Part shown: piece by piece, positions 43,335 through 55,174 of the stretch
Position numbering within the stretch: position 1 is the first letter of the stretch
Layout: every line of letters starts with the position of its first letter
Source of the DNA: Hymenopus coronatus
Lineage: Eukaryota > Arthropoda > Insecta > Mantodea > Hymenopodidae
DNA: 64,000 nt
Assembly: GCA_030762935.1 (NCBI GenBank)
Contig: CM060896.1
Location: forward strand, 17,475,527-17,539,526
Direction of reading: 5' to 3'
Translations under genes and position numbers: made by a program
The notes under the pieces: model-generated
Told to the model about the DNA's origin: nothing
Seen by the model: only the letters and a program-made list of their open reading frames with translations
The model's database searches: none

Positions 43335-43815
43335 TGTAAGACCGAGCGCGATGACTCAGGCGATCTTATCTGTGACCCACATCGCGGATTCGATCCCCGT
43401 TGCCTGACCTAGGGTTTTTTCGGGGGTTTCCCCGGTTGTCAGGCGAATGCTGGGTAGGTTCATTACATACCTCAAATTTTCCGGTCCACCATTTCCTGTT
43501 CACATCATTTCCTAAGTTTATGTTTCAGGGTTGAAGGGCTAGGAGACGGTGTTCGGCGCGTTGCGCCTGGATGGTTATTTGCGAATTCTAGCATCGTCGT
43601 CGGGACCACTCAGTCGGGACCCGCCTTCCGGTCTCTGGGCTTCCTCCAGGGGCTCGCCGGGGCGTAGGCCGGCGTCGGAAGCGTTCCAACTGTAACCGAC
43701 AGGGATTCCATCCATGGTTGCGCCCGTCGTCATCCGGATCTGGTCGCCCTTCGAGCCTCTCCTCTCAATTCTCCCTCCCTGGGGTCACATAAGTGACAAA
43801 GGACCACAAGGGCAC
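43335..43815 (+). mobile_element. GC-rich tRNA-headed repeat, family D, copy 2
   Basis: The head GACCGAGCGCGATGACTCAG with B-box-like GATTCGATCCCCGTT is followed by GGGTTTCCCCGGTTGTCAGG and a GC-rich body. The body matches 40590-40960. At about 480 bp it is long for a SINE. Confidence 0.7.
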
Positions 43816-44364
43816 TGCCCCAGAATCCTGGGAGTCCTCTCCGTAAAAAATCCTGATCCTACAAACACAGTATATTTGCAAACTACTAATAACTGCTTTT
43901 TGGTAGCTGTAAAATTTTCAAAACCTTATACAGTAAAATTCCTGTTTTGCACATATCAACTTATGCCTATGCAACGCAGAATTCTGAAACATTTTCGGGC
44001 AGAAGTAAGCAGATGACATGCAATACCGAAAACTGATATTAAACAAGTGGATACATGAGAAGGAGTGAGTCTAATTTCTTAATCCTCTCAGCCAATAATG
44101 AAAATGACCTTATTTGTGATATCTAGAGCTAAACACACGCGATTCAAGAAGGCTGAGTAATTATGATTTTCTGCATGTAAAACGTGCTCAACCTTGAATT
44201 CCGCTGCATACGTTCCACTTTCCTATAACACGAATGTTATTATTACGCTTGCTTCTCTAGAATCAGTAGCACTTTGCATAAATGCCTCTATTTACTTTCT
44301 TCCTACTGACCTGTTGTGTGTGTATATATAGTGGAAGCATTGCAAAAAAAAAAAAAAAAAAAAA
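43816..44364. other. Unassigned spacer with an A run
   Basis: No gene recognised. A run of about 24 A residues lies at 44342-44365 just before Rep-A copy 21. Confidence 0.45.
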
Positions 44365-44603
44365 ACTGACGTGTTTCAATCACATGAATTTCTCTACCTT
44401 TTCTGCAAAAAAAAAACTTCTATCTACTTCAGCTAATTGAGATAAACATTAGCAGACGTTTCTTTTAGTAGAAGGGTAATAGCGATAGTCAACTCTTCTA
44501 AATGCTGGTAGTTGAGCCTTGAACAGGAATAAAACAAAATAAAAACGAATGGCAACTTCCTTTTTGTGAAAAGATTAAGTTTAGATTAATTTACACCAAT
44601 AAC

Positions 44604-46316
44604 CAGAGCTGGGTAGTTCGTATCTACCAATTTCCTTATGCAGAGTAAGAGCAGCCACACTTAGCAATACCATGCGGCGCTACTTGTGAGAGCAAAGGTC
44701 AGCGTAGAGTGCAACCCATTACTACAAAACAGGTATTACTGCATAACACAGACTCACCTCAATAGGAGGGAAGACGTGCGAATAATATCTTGTTCTGCTC
44801 AAATGTGAGCAAAATTAATTTATTTTACAACCATAGTAAGTTGTCTAGCAGTGTACTTATTCATGTACTTATTTAGAAACCGACGACAGTCAAACGTCTA
44901 GTAACAGAACAGCTTCACAGAAACATTTTATTCATTGCAAATTTGTTTAGAAAGCTACCCACAATTATCACACTGTTACAGTCCAAAGAAATGAATCTGT
45001 GCGGCATGTGGAAGAACAGCCTACCTATCCACCTGAAATAAAGATGGAAATGAAAAGAATGCAGGGCTCAGTGTATCATATGGTATACAAGTTGCTCTTT
45101 TAGATCCCGACAAGTGTTATTTGCTAGGTGATACTGAAACGGAACTAATAAAATATTTCAAATATGCCCCGACCATATCATGCGAAGTCGAATCAACTTT
45201 TTTGCATTATAACTTTTGTTTGTCAGAATGTAGAATGAGGTTTTCATTTGAAATGCTTCAGAAGTACATATAGCTTTCAGTAATACAGCTGCAGATGGAT
45301 AAAGATTTAGTTTAATTCCCACCTGCTTACTAAATTTGGTAAAAATCTGAAGATATTAAGAAATTAATGTTATTATTTTAATATTATTTAACCCCACCGC
45401 GGATTATCGCCTTGCCGGTGGCGGTGGGGCTTGTACCCAATGATCTAGACGGCTGAGTCAGGGAGTTTTAGCTGCTGGCCAGTCAGAGGTGAGTCGATAG
45501 TCGCAGAGAAGACAACCATCTAAGGGTAGTTCCCCGACAGAAAAACTCTGGTCCTCCAAGTTGGGAGTTGGGCTGAAGGTTGGTAACCTACTTCTGTAAA
45601 AATATATTACTCCGAAGGCTAAACACAGAAATAACCGGACTGGAAATCTTGATGACGACAATGGCTTTGGAATAGGTTTAAAGATTTTAAATAATTGGAC
45701 AATAGCTACATGGAATTTACAAGGGATTACAACTAAAACAGAATCAAGACATAAGAGCCCAGTTGGGAGTCGAGAATATAGTAGACGAAATATATAACTA
45801 CCGGAAGCAATGAAAAGAGCATGTTATGAGAATGCCCCCTTGTAGCGAGCAATGTTTTATAAACCTAAGGGAACAAGAAACTTGGGAAGACCAAGAAGAT
45901 GATGGAGTGATCATCATATGTAACTGAAATTTAATTAGCCTCGGAACAGGTCATCGGCCTGAACCTTGGAAGGAGGAAGAAGAAGAGAATGTTATTTAAC
46001 ATTCGATGAGTAAATATTTCAATCCGTGCGATGATTGCTTGGGTGTTTTTATAGTGTACATATATAGAAATCAGTTAGAGTCACCCTTATATATGTAATA
46101 ATTTGTATGTTGTACGTAATTAATTATCTAAATAGGTGTACCTATATGAATATCTCATAAGTCATTTTTGTTCTCTAGAAAAAATACTGTTTACTTGACA
46201 ACAGGTTTGTTCACCTCTCCTCCCTGCGTTTTTATCAATGACTTGTACTGATGCGGCGAGATGGACGGTTGCAAGCTATAATAGGAACGGTGAATGGTAC
46301 GAACTTCCTAGCTCTG
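44604..46316. mobile_element. Non-autonomous hAT-like element with target duplication
   Basis: The left end CAGAGCTGGGTAGTTCGTA and the complement of the right end CAGAGCTAGGAAGTTCGTA are TIRs with two mismatches over 19 bp. Flanking CCAATAAC (44596-44603) and CGAATAAC (46317-46324) are an 8-bp duplication with one mismatch. Of the 1,713 bp, about 600 bp are a later LINE insertion. No transposase was recognised. Confidence 0.82.
45393..45991 (+). mobile_element. Internally deleted LINE with target duplication
   Basis: Flanked by TTATTTAAC on both sides (45384-45392 and 45992-46000). The 5' part has a GC-rich leader and the endonuclease start TIATWNLQGI near 45697-45730. The 3' part, after about 45800, encodes a degraded RNLGRPRR.WSDHH tail, the GRPR(K/R)RW type common at LINE C-termini, with a stop inside it, and ends in GGAGGAAGAAGAAGAG. 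The whole reverse transcriptase is missing. Confidence 0.72.
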
Positions 46317-46552
46317 CGAATAACCTATCTCTGAAATCGTTAACATAGCCACAAAAATATATTTTAAATAAATTTTGTACTTTAAAGAAATTAAATTTTA
46401 GGTGTAGTAAACGCGAAAATATGAATATATCCTAAATGTAGAACATTTCAATCAAAATCATTGCAGTCATTTTTGAGGAAGTCAAAATGTTCGAAATATG
46501 TTACATATAAAGCATAGTTTAGGCTGGGTCTTTATGTCGCATCCTTGGAAGT

Positions 46553-47425
46553 TGCTTTCTCTACATACTATGTACATAGTGTATAGAGAAGATATTGCAT
46601 TCCAACCAAAAATTCGATACCGAGATTTCACTGGGAATTTAAGTTTTAGGGTCCCATGTATCTAAAAAGAGCATTTTCAGAAAAAGGTCTGTCTGTGTGT
46701 CAGTGTGTCTGTGAACACGATGACTCAAAAACGAAAACTCGGTAAAATACAAACTTGGTATTTAAGTTTATAATCTTCCAGGGATGAGATACGAAGATTT
46801 TGAGAAAAATCCCTGCACCCCAAACTACCCTTGACATGGAAAAAGTTTCGAACATTTTGATTTCCTCAAAAATGACTCTAAAGATTTTGATTAAAATACC
46901 GTATATTAAAGATATTCATATGGCAAATAAAATGTATATCTTGAAGTTTTGGGGGAATAGCCCCTAAAGACCTCTTTATTCTGGGTGAAATTTGCTGAAT
47001 TTTGCGTAACTGGTAAACCATAAGAGATAGACCGAAACTTACTACACAAAAATTTAGATCACGTTAAAACACACATATATATTATATACAGTTTTTTCGT
47101 GGAGTTGATCGTTTTTGAGATATCCTTGTTATTGGTTTCAGCTTTGAAAAACTTATACTTTTCTCATACAGGAATGTGTCAACTCCTGTCCATATAAACA
47201 AAGGAACTTCAGTCACATAGCAACCAGCTTTTGACTATCACTTTAATCTATGTTACTCCCTTATTTCGCTCCTACTTACAAAGAAGCAAGCAATAAGACT
47301 ATTTCTGCTAATTTTTCTCGATTAGCATGAAGTAAATAGAAGCATAAACTTTTTAATAATATTTTTTGCAGAGATGTAGAGAAAGCCATGTGAATGGAAC
47401 ACATCAGATTTTTTTAAGAAATTTA
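46553..47425 (-). repeat. Rep-A copy 23, R, full length
   Basis: Starts with the terminal palindrome (46555-46593, around ACTATGTACATAGT) and runs through GTCTGTCTGTGTGTCAGTGT, TACAAACTTGGTATTTAAG, AAAATGTATATCTTGAAGTT and AGATAGACCGAAACTTACTA. It ends at GAATGGAACACATCAGATTT. It is a good reference copy and lies tail-to-tail with copy 21. Confidence 0.95.
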
Positions 47426-47709
47426 TATAACGCCAATACGTAACTTCTTTGTTAATATAATCCAATATATACTGATGCCCGTTGTACAGAACCAAAGGCG
47501 ATTTTGTGGTCTCGCTGAACTCTATATCTCCAAACAATTATAATTCAGTACACTACTGATATCGACTGAGGCAATGAACTCTACTTAGCGAGTGCCGCTC
47601 TCCTCCCAACCCTTACCTGCCATTTCTTGTTATACTCGCCTCACAATTCTAAGAAATGCATTAGGCCGGGTCAGGCAATTACCTTCCGTACAAGTGTCAC
47701 TCTCTAGAT

Positions 47710-50203
47710 CAGTGTTTCCCAACCTTTTGAAGTTCACGGCACCCTTAGGAATAACATTAAACACCAGGGGCACCTCTCCTTGAATTAAAAGAAAATTAAG
47801 CTTAATATGTTAATTTATTGAAATATTATATAATAATAACGTACACCATAACATAATACAGTAAACTTTACTACAATCACTGAGTAAAAATACATCAATA
47901 AATTTTGTTCCATTAATGATTAATGTGAAACTTGTGATTGATGCTTAGAGCACAGATATGTGATGTCGGGTCTTACAGTTGACAGTGAAACACGCAAATC
48001 ATCCTCAAGGTTATTCGGTCTATTTCTTGCTTTGCATTTTATTGTCACCATAGTAGAGAAGGCTTGCTCGCATAGATAGGATGTTGAAAAGGGCAAAGGT
48101 GCGTTAATTGCTTTCTTCTTTAGGTTAGGGTACTCCTCTCTCCGTTGAAGCCAAAAACTAGCCACCGACGCCTCACTCTTGGTGAACTTACCTTTGAGTG
48201 TGGAATCAGCGCAAAGGTCAATAAATTCATCTCGTTCGCAAGCAGTGAAATCTATTTCCTCTGCACTATCTACGAAATCAAATGGTGAGACAACCCAGTC
48301 GAGATTCGTAGTGGAAATAGTTGGAAAGTACGCATCTATTGCATCTTGCAATCTTGATAAGTGATCACAAATGCGGTCTTTCAGTTTACCCAGATCTTTA
48401 TCTCCTGCCACATTAAGAAGAGATGGAAAGTTCGACAAATCTCCTTTTTGAACTGCAGACTTCCAAGAACTAAGTTTTCTTTTAAAACCTTTCATTTTAT
48501 TGGTTGAGGAGATTATTGTTTCATGTCGACCCTGCATCGAAACATTCAGTTCATTCAGCTTATGAAAACTATCTGCCAGATACGACAGTTCAAAACACCA
48601 AGAATCACTTAGTAAGAGCTCATGAAATGTGTCTTGATTTTCATCCTTAAAAAAAGTTTTTAGCTGTTTTTTAAGTTCGAGAAACCGGTTCAATACACGA
48701 CCCCGCCACTACAACCACCTTACTTCTGTGTGAAGTAACAGAGAGGTATGAGCTGCATCCGTTGCGCGACATAACTGTTCAAAAATTCTGCACTTTAAAG
48801 GTCGAGACTTCATATAATTCACCATTTTCACAACTTGGTTAAATACTTCAGCAAAATCTTCATTACACGCTTTCACGACTAATGCCTCTCTATGCAGAAA
48901 ACAGTGAGTTATAATAATGGATGGATTTTCATTGAGAGCTCTGGCAGTAAAACTTTAATTTTCCCAGACATAGATGGTGCACCATCTGTACATATACCAC
49001 AACAGTCTTTCCATGAAAGATCATGGTCATTGAGATAGGAATTAATAGAAACGAAAATATCATGGCCTGTGGTTGTAGTCTCCAGCGGTCTACAGAACAG
49101 AAACTGTTCACTAATATCTTTTTCATCAATATATCTGATAAAACCAAGGAGTTGCGGTTTGTCACCAATATCGAGACTCTAATCTACTTGCAAAGCAAAT
49201 GTTCTATAAGTTTTTATTTTCTCCGTGACTTGTTCGTTGATATTGCATGACATTTCAGATATCCTGCGGCTGATTGCGTTGTTGGACAGAGGAACTTTCG
49301 AAATTTGATTAGCTGCTCCTTCGCCAAGTATTGTTGAAACTATAACTTGACATGCAGGGCCAATGATTTCCTCTCCAAGAGTATGAGGTTTCTTTTTTTT
49401 TAGCTATCAGTTCTACTACTTTAAATGAGGCTTCAAGAGCAGTATCACCTATGGTCATTCTCTTTACCATTCGCACAGCTGTTTTCTTCTCCCCTTCTAC
49501 TATATGTGAAAAATACATTACACTTTTCTGTGACACAATAGGATGCTTTGTTGTAAGGTGGCGCTTCAGTTTGCTAGGTACCATGGCCTCGTTGCTAAGT
49601 GTTTCGCCACAAACTAAACACACAGGGATAGGGGTTTCCTCGTTGTTATTCCACTTAAATCCATACGCTAAGTAACTGTCCTGGTATGTTCTTTTCTTTC
49701 GTTTGTCTTCTTTATGTGGTGAATTCGACGGTCCGGGAGAAACTGTAAGATTTGGCTTCTTAAAGCAAGCAGTAGGAGCCGACTGTTCACTTTCACTGTC
49801 CTGGCGTTTACGTTTAACAATGAACTTATCCATAACTAAACACTGTGAATCAACGTGAGGAAGACAACTGAAAGCGCCAAGCGGCGTACACTTTTATATA
49901 TTCATGTCGAAGTCTCGGGAATGTTCGTGAGGAAGCGAGTAGTCTCGGGAATGTTCGGCAGGGTATAGCTGTAATGCCATCTGTGGGATACTAGTAAACT
50001 GAATTATTGAAATGAATCGACCACTATCACCATCTGCCGTGCATGAGAGTAATTGATTTGACTTATTTTATTTCAAGACCTTACAAGACTTAAGGCTTCA
50101 GTAGAAGGTATTTTTGTTTTGTTTATCTCAATATCTCGCGGCACCCCCTTAGCCAATCACACGGCACCCTAGGATGCCGGGGCACACCGGTTGGGAACCG
50201 TTG
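47710..50203 (-). mobile_element. hAT element, SCAND3/ZBED-like, with perfect 8-bp duplication
   Basis: Identical 8-bp flanks CTCTAGAT at 47702-47709 and 50204-50211. The left end CAGTGTTTCCCAACC and the complement of the right end CAACGGTTCCCAACC agree at 12 of 15 positions. Just inside both ends is a GCACCCT(T/A)AG(G/C)-like block. Length 2,494 bp. The perfect duplication suggests a relatively recent insertion compared with the other hAT. Confidence 0.93.
47920..49833 (-). pseudogene. hAT transposase pseudogene (BED finger, DDE core, dimerisation domain)
   Basis: Related to the hAT proteins that gave rise to SCAND3 and ZBED5. The N-terminus is open for 174 codons from 49833: MDKFIVKRKRQDSESEQSAP, then a BED-type finger (CLVCGETLSNEAMVPSKLKR followed by HLTTKH). 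The middle (48910-49190) is readable in another frame: SLDIGDKPQLLGFIRYIDEK, FLFCRPLETTTTGHDIF and CGICTDGAPSMSG. The C-terminus is open for 257 codons (47920-48693) with NAPLPFSTSYLCEQAFSTMV, the hAT dimerisation motif. Frame breaks near 49390, 49180 and 48700-48930 inactivate it. Confidence 0.88.
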
Positions 50204-50294
50204 CTCTAGATAATTCCTGTTTAGCCATTTCTGTGATTTCCTAGACTTCCATACAAATGCCAACTAATTCCACCCACCTCCGTAGAAGTGCCAC

Positions 50295-50485
50295 AACTTC
50301 GACATGCTATCCCAACATTACCTTAACGGATTTTTCATTCTTGAATTATACTGTTCACATATACACATACAAAAGCCCTTTTCTAAAAATGATTATTTTG
50401 GATTCAAGGGACTTCAACATCTATTTCCGCTGATATCGACTTTTTGGATAAAACACAATACCTTATGCATTGGTAGAGAAATTAA
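50295..50485 (+). repeat. Rep-A copy 24, F, 3' fragment
   Basis: From TTTTTCATTCTTGAATTATA through TTTTGGATTCAAGGGACTTC and CGACTTTTTGGATAAAAC to GGTAGAGAAATTAATACG. Confidence 0.75.
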
Positions 50486-50639
50486 TACGATACAGATATT
50501 TTATTGGAGATACACATTTTAAGGCTCCCTTAATTAATGAAATCGGAGGTTTGACTTTCTCTATCCTCTATCGTTTATTAGTGGCTATACGAACTATTCT
50601 TACACAATTTTATTTAAACGTAAATGGTGTGTTATTTAT

Positions 50640-50915
50640 GGACGCTCTTTAACTGCTGTTCTCAGCGTCCCATTCTAAATTGAGCGTGAAAGACCGCTTA
50701 ATTTTGCTCAGAGGCCACTCTGTCAGGTTTGAGGTTCTTTTACGTGCCGTAGATCTGCGACACGGGACCAACGGCTTTACTTCCCTTCCGAAGGAAGCCA
50801 TGCTAAGGATTTTTACACCCGAAAAAATCCATCGTTCTCCGCCGGGTTTGAATACGCGACCTTGGATATATGAAATTAGCATGGTAGCCATTACACCACG
50901 GAGGGCGACAAAAAA
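50640..50915 (-). mobile_element. SINE family C, copy 2, with full tRNA-like head
   Basis: On the minus strand GTCGCCCTCCGTGGTGTAAT leads to GGCTACCATGCTAAT and the B box CGTATTCAAACCCGG. The body and the 3' end AGAGCGTCCATAAAT match the copy at 42991-43280. Confidence 0.82.
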
Positions 50916-51121
50916 AAATATTTTTTTATATACTTCATTTTAATCGGGATGAATTTATTCAGAAATAGCTGCAATACGCATTTCGTAATAGAAGCAAAAG
51001 GAAAAACAATAGTCATTTGTTTAAGAAATTGGTGCTGTATGTTGATCTTTAAAATTCAGTATTGTTTTTAAACACTGCAGGAAATAAATAAAAACACAAC
51101 ATAAAATCAACAGGATTTAAA

Positions 51122-52245
51122 AAAAGAAATCTGATGTGTTCCATTCACATGACTATCTCTACATCTCTGCAACAAAGTATTCTTAATAGGCTTATTCTTC
51201 TATCCACTTCATGCTAATCGAGATAAACATTAGCAGAAACGGTCTTATCACTTAGTTCTTTATGAGCAGAAGGGGATTAAGGGAATACACTAGGCTAAAC
51301 CGACAGCCAAATGTTTTATAATGTGATTGATATGGGATAGAAATCCGTTTCTTTGCATGGACAGGAGTTAACAGGTTCCTGTATGACAAAAGTATAAATG
51401 TTTTAAAACTGAAACAAGCATATCTCAAAAATCGGTGAGCTCCACGAAGAAAATGAATATAACATAAATTGTGTGTTTTAACGTGCTCTACATTTTTTGT
51501 GTGGTTCGTTTTCTTCTATCTCTTACGGTTTAACAGTTATGCAAAATTTCGTAAAATTCACTCAGAATAAAGTAGTCTTCAGAGGCTATTCCCAGAAAAT
51601 TCAAAATATACATTTTATTTGTCAGGTAAATATCTTTAATATTTTAATCAAAATCGTTAGAGCCATTTTTAAGACATTTAAAATGTTCGAAAAAAGTTCC
51701 ATGTAAAGAGTAGTTGAGGCTAGGGAGATTTTTTTTTGTTGAAAATCTTCGTGTCGCATCCTTGGAAGATACCAAATTGAAATACCAAGTTTGGTATTTT
51801 ACCGACTTTGCGTTTTTGAGTTATCGTGTTCACAGACATACAGACACACGTACACCCAGACACACGGACACACACGCCGTGGCCGAGTGGTCAGACCATT
51901 CGCCTCTCATCTAAACGGCCCGGGTTCGACCCCAAGCGACCGCATGTGAGATTTGTAGGCGCGGGTTTTCTCCGGGTTCTCCGGTTTCCCCGCCATCTCA
52001 TTCCACCGGGGCTCCATCTTCTTGTATCATCAGTGTCATCGCCTGCGGTGCCAGAGCAGTAAAAGCGGGCGTTAAACACTACCAAAAAAAAACAACACAC
52101 AGACCTTTTTGGGAAAATGCTTTTTTTTTGGATACAGGTGACCCTAAATCATATTTTTCCGGTGAAATCTCTGTATCTAATTTTTGGGTGGAATGCAATA
52201 CCTTCTCTATACACTATGTACATAGTACGTGAAGAGAAAGTAAAA
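51122..52245 (+). repeat. Rep-A copy 25, F, full length, split by SINE A
   Basis: From AATCTGATGTGTTCCATTCA to GTGAAGAGAAAGTAAAAATC, with the SINE at 51880-52095 inside its CA microsatellite. It joins copy 26 head-to-tail at 52245. Confidence 0.93.
51880..52095 (+). mobile_element. SINE A, full length, in a CA microsatellite
   Basis: The tRNA-Ser/Leu-like head GCCGTGGCCGAGTGGTCAGA and B box GGGTTCGACCCC are followed by GGTTTTCTCCGGGTTCTCCG and GCGTTAAACACTACC, with a run of nine A residues. CACACA on both sides shows the target was the internal microsatellite of Rep-A copy 25. Other copies are at 9248-9437 and 62956-63303. Confidence 0.88.
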
Positions 52246-53105
52246 ATCTGTTGTGTTCCATTCACATGACTTTCTCTATATTTCTGCCACAAATTATTGT
52301 TAAAAAGCTTATGCTTCTATTTACTTCATGTCAATCGAGAAAAAATAAGCAGAAATAGTCCTATTACTTGCTTCCTTGTAAGTAGAAGCGAAATAAGGGA
52401 GTACTATTGGTTAAACTGATAGTCAAAAGTAGGTTGCTATGTAATCGAGGTTCCTTTGTTTATATGGACAGGAATTGTTGCATTCCTGTATGAGAAAATT
52501 ATGATTTTTAAAGCTGAAACCAAAAACAAGGAGTATCTCAAAAACGATCAACTCCACGAAAAAAATGTATATAAGATAAATTGTGTTATTTAAGGTGCTC
52601 TACACCTTACGGTTTATGTTATGCAAAATTCCGTAAAATTAATCCAGAGTAAAGTAGTATTTATAGGCTAATCCCAGAAAATTCAAGATACACATTTTAT
52701 TTGTCGGGTAAATATCTTTAATATACGAAATTTTAATCAAAATCGTTAGAGCCATTTTTCAGAAATTCAATATTTTCTAAAAAAGTTCCATGTAAAGGGT
52801 AGTTTGGGATGGGGGGGGGTTTCTCAAGATCTTCCTGTCGCATCCCTGGAAGATACTAAACTTAAATACCAACTTTGGTATTTAACCGACTTTTCGTTTT
52901 CGAGCTATCGTGTTCATAAACACACGGACACACACACACACACACACACACACATGGACCTTTTTCTGAAAATGTTTTCTTTTGGATTCAGGGGGACCTA
53001 AAACATGTATTTCCGGTGAAATCTCGGTATCGAATTTTTGGGTGGAGTACAATATCTTCTCTATACACTATGTACATAGTACATATAGAGAAAGTAAAAA
53101 TGATC
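52246..53105 (+). repeat. Rep-A copy 26, F, full length
   Basis: From TGTTGTGTTCCATTCACATG through CACACACACACACACAC (52930-52953) to the terminal palindrome (53054-53095) and AGAGAAAGTAAAAATG. It is the best uninterrupted F copy. Confidence 0.95.
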
Positions 53106-53552
53106 TTGCAATATAATAGCAGTGAGAGACAGTGCCTTATTTTCTGTAAAATTATACAAAAACGCGAGACAGTTCCCTATGTTTCAATTGTAAGCCAATG
53201 CCAACTGAAGCGAGATGATATTTATTTACTAAAAAACAGTAAGTATTCAGTATTCTTTGTTCATTTTCCCTGCAAGTTTATGAAGTTAGAAATTTTGTTA
53301 TTTCACTTTGATAATAACTAGGGTATAATTTGAGTTTCAAATCTTTATTGTATGAATAATAATGAATAAAGCGCTTGATTCTTTTCCTCATTTACATTGT
53401 TTATATTATAGTTAGTTTAAAAATAGGCATTTCTAGCTTTTCAAAATTAAAAATCGCATTATGCTACTGTTTCGATAGAGGGTAGTGCTGCTACGTCATG
53501 GTATACCCCCTCAATGACCCTCCTTCTAAGAGTAAGCCGCGGGTCGCCCATA
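53106..53552. other. Unassigned spacer
   Basis: No gene or element recognised. Confidence 0.4.
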
Positions 53553-54232
53553 CCTGCACTAGGCTAAAGCGATAGTTAAATCTTTTAATCATATCGCTAT
53601 ATGATATTGAAATTCGAATCCCTTTGTATGGCCAGGAGTAAAACAAAAAATATGGAATGAAGACTTTCGTTTGATAGAACTTTGTGTTGGATAATATACA
53701 GCAACTAAGAATATTTCGGAAATGGTTACCGCCCTCCATAAAAAAAAAAAAACCTTGAGATAAATTGTGTGGTTTAAGACATCCACAGGTTTTGTCCATC
53801 TTTTACGGTTAACAGTTATACAAAAGTCATCCACAATGAAGAAGACTTCAGAGCTATCCCTTATAACAAGAAAAATCAATTTTCTTGTCGTATATAAGAA
53901 AATATGATATATTTTTATTTTATTTTTGAGAAAATAAAACATTTCATAAAATGTTCCATGCAAAAGGAGTTTGGGTTGTGGAGGTTTTCTTAAAAATCTT
54001 GGAAGATGAACTTAAATATCAATTTTGATATTTTAGGGCTTTGCGTTTTCTAGCCATGCTTTTCTGTGAAACTTCGATATCAAATTTCGGGTGGAATGGG
54101 ACATGGACCTTCCTCTGCCTACTGCGTGGTAGATTTTTTTTTTCCTTTAAAAACAGGGGACCTGAAATATTTGTGGTGAAATATCAAAATTTAATTTTTG
54201 TACCGTGTATGGTAGAGAAAGTAAAAACGATT
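53553..54232 (+). repeat. Rep-A copy 27, F, diverged, 5'-truncated
   Basis: From CACTAGGCTAAAGCGATAGT and GGCCAGGAGTAAAACAAAAA to GGTAGAGAAAGTAAAAACG. Confidence 0.82.
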
Positions 54233-54838
54233 AACGACGAATTTCCATTTTGAGAAAACTATAAAAATGAAAAAAATTAAACTAATGGGCAATAATGGAA
54301 ATGGTTAACTAAAAACATGAATTTCTATGCAATAAATTTTATCTATATCTTACATTTTGCAATTAATACAGAAGTCATCTAAAATGAAAAGAACTTCCGC
54401 GGCTATACCCAAGAAATTCTAGATATACATTTGATTTGCTAGAAACGTTTATTAAACATGGCATTTTAATGAAAATGCTAGAGCCGTTTTGAGAAAACAG
54501 AATTTTGCGAAAAAGTTGCATTTAAGGTTGTCGCATCCTTGGGAAACGCATGGTATTTAACGATGTTTCTTGTTTTAGTTATGCTGCTCACAGACACACG
54601 CACACACATGGACCTTTTTCTGAAAATGCATTTTTTTTGGATTCAGGAGACCTTAAAACGTATTTCCGGTGAAATCTCTAATTGTTGGGTTGAATGCAAT
54701 ACTTTCCCTTCTATAGTAGAACCAGTAAAAGGTTTTGTTGGATTCAGGGGTCCTCAAAATATATGCTTCTGGCAAAATATCGGCATTGAATTTTTGGGTG
54801 GAATGCAATGCTATCATACGGAGTAGAGAAAATAAAAA
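54233..54838 (+). repeat. Rep-A copy 28, F, diverged
   Basis: From CGAATTTCCATTTTGAGAAA through AGAAATTCTAGATATACATT and GACACACGCACACACATGGA. The GATTCAGG-to-terminus block is present twice (54630-54725 and 54735-54830), ending in GTAGAGAAAATAAAAA. Confidence 0.8.
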
Positions 54839-55135
54839 AACCCAGATATTTTTAGAAATATTACATGCACGTATGGGTGGGTGGATTGTGACCGTGAACA
54901 TCATAAGTGAAAACGAAAAGTCGAATAGCTGCCAAACAATATATAAGTTCAGCAACTTAAGATGCGACTCAAAGGGTTTTAGGAAAATCTCCTAACTCAA
55001 AACTACCCCGATACCCTGAACATTAAATATTGTTGCAACATTTCCATTTTCTCACAGATGCTAGTAACGATTTTAATTAAAATAATAATAATAATAATAT
55101 TTAAATAAAATGTATATCTTGAATGTTGTGTGAAT
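54839..55135 (-). repeat. Rep-A copy 29, R, partial, tail-to-tail with copy 28
   Basis: From ACATCATAAGTGAAAACGAA through GATGCGACTCAAAGGGTTTT to AAAATGTATATCTTGAATGT. An AAT microsatellite (55080-55100) has grown in place of the TAAAATATCGTA block. Confidence 0.8.
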
Positions 55136-55174
55136 ATATATGAGTATTATTGTACCAGCAATATAATATAATAA

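Larger units (their letters stand above)
44365..46575 (+). repeat. Rep-A copy 21, F, split by a hAT-like element
   Basis: The left part is ACGTGTTTCAATCACATGAA to ACACCAATAAC (44603). The right part resumes at 46325 with CTATCTCTGAAATCGTTAAC, the next piece of the family, and ends at GCATCCTTGGAAGTTGC. The exact continuity identifies the insert's borders. Confidence 0.85.
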
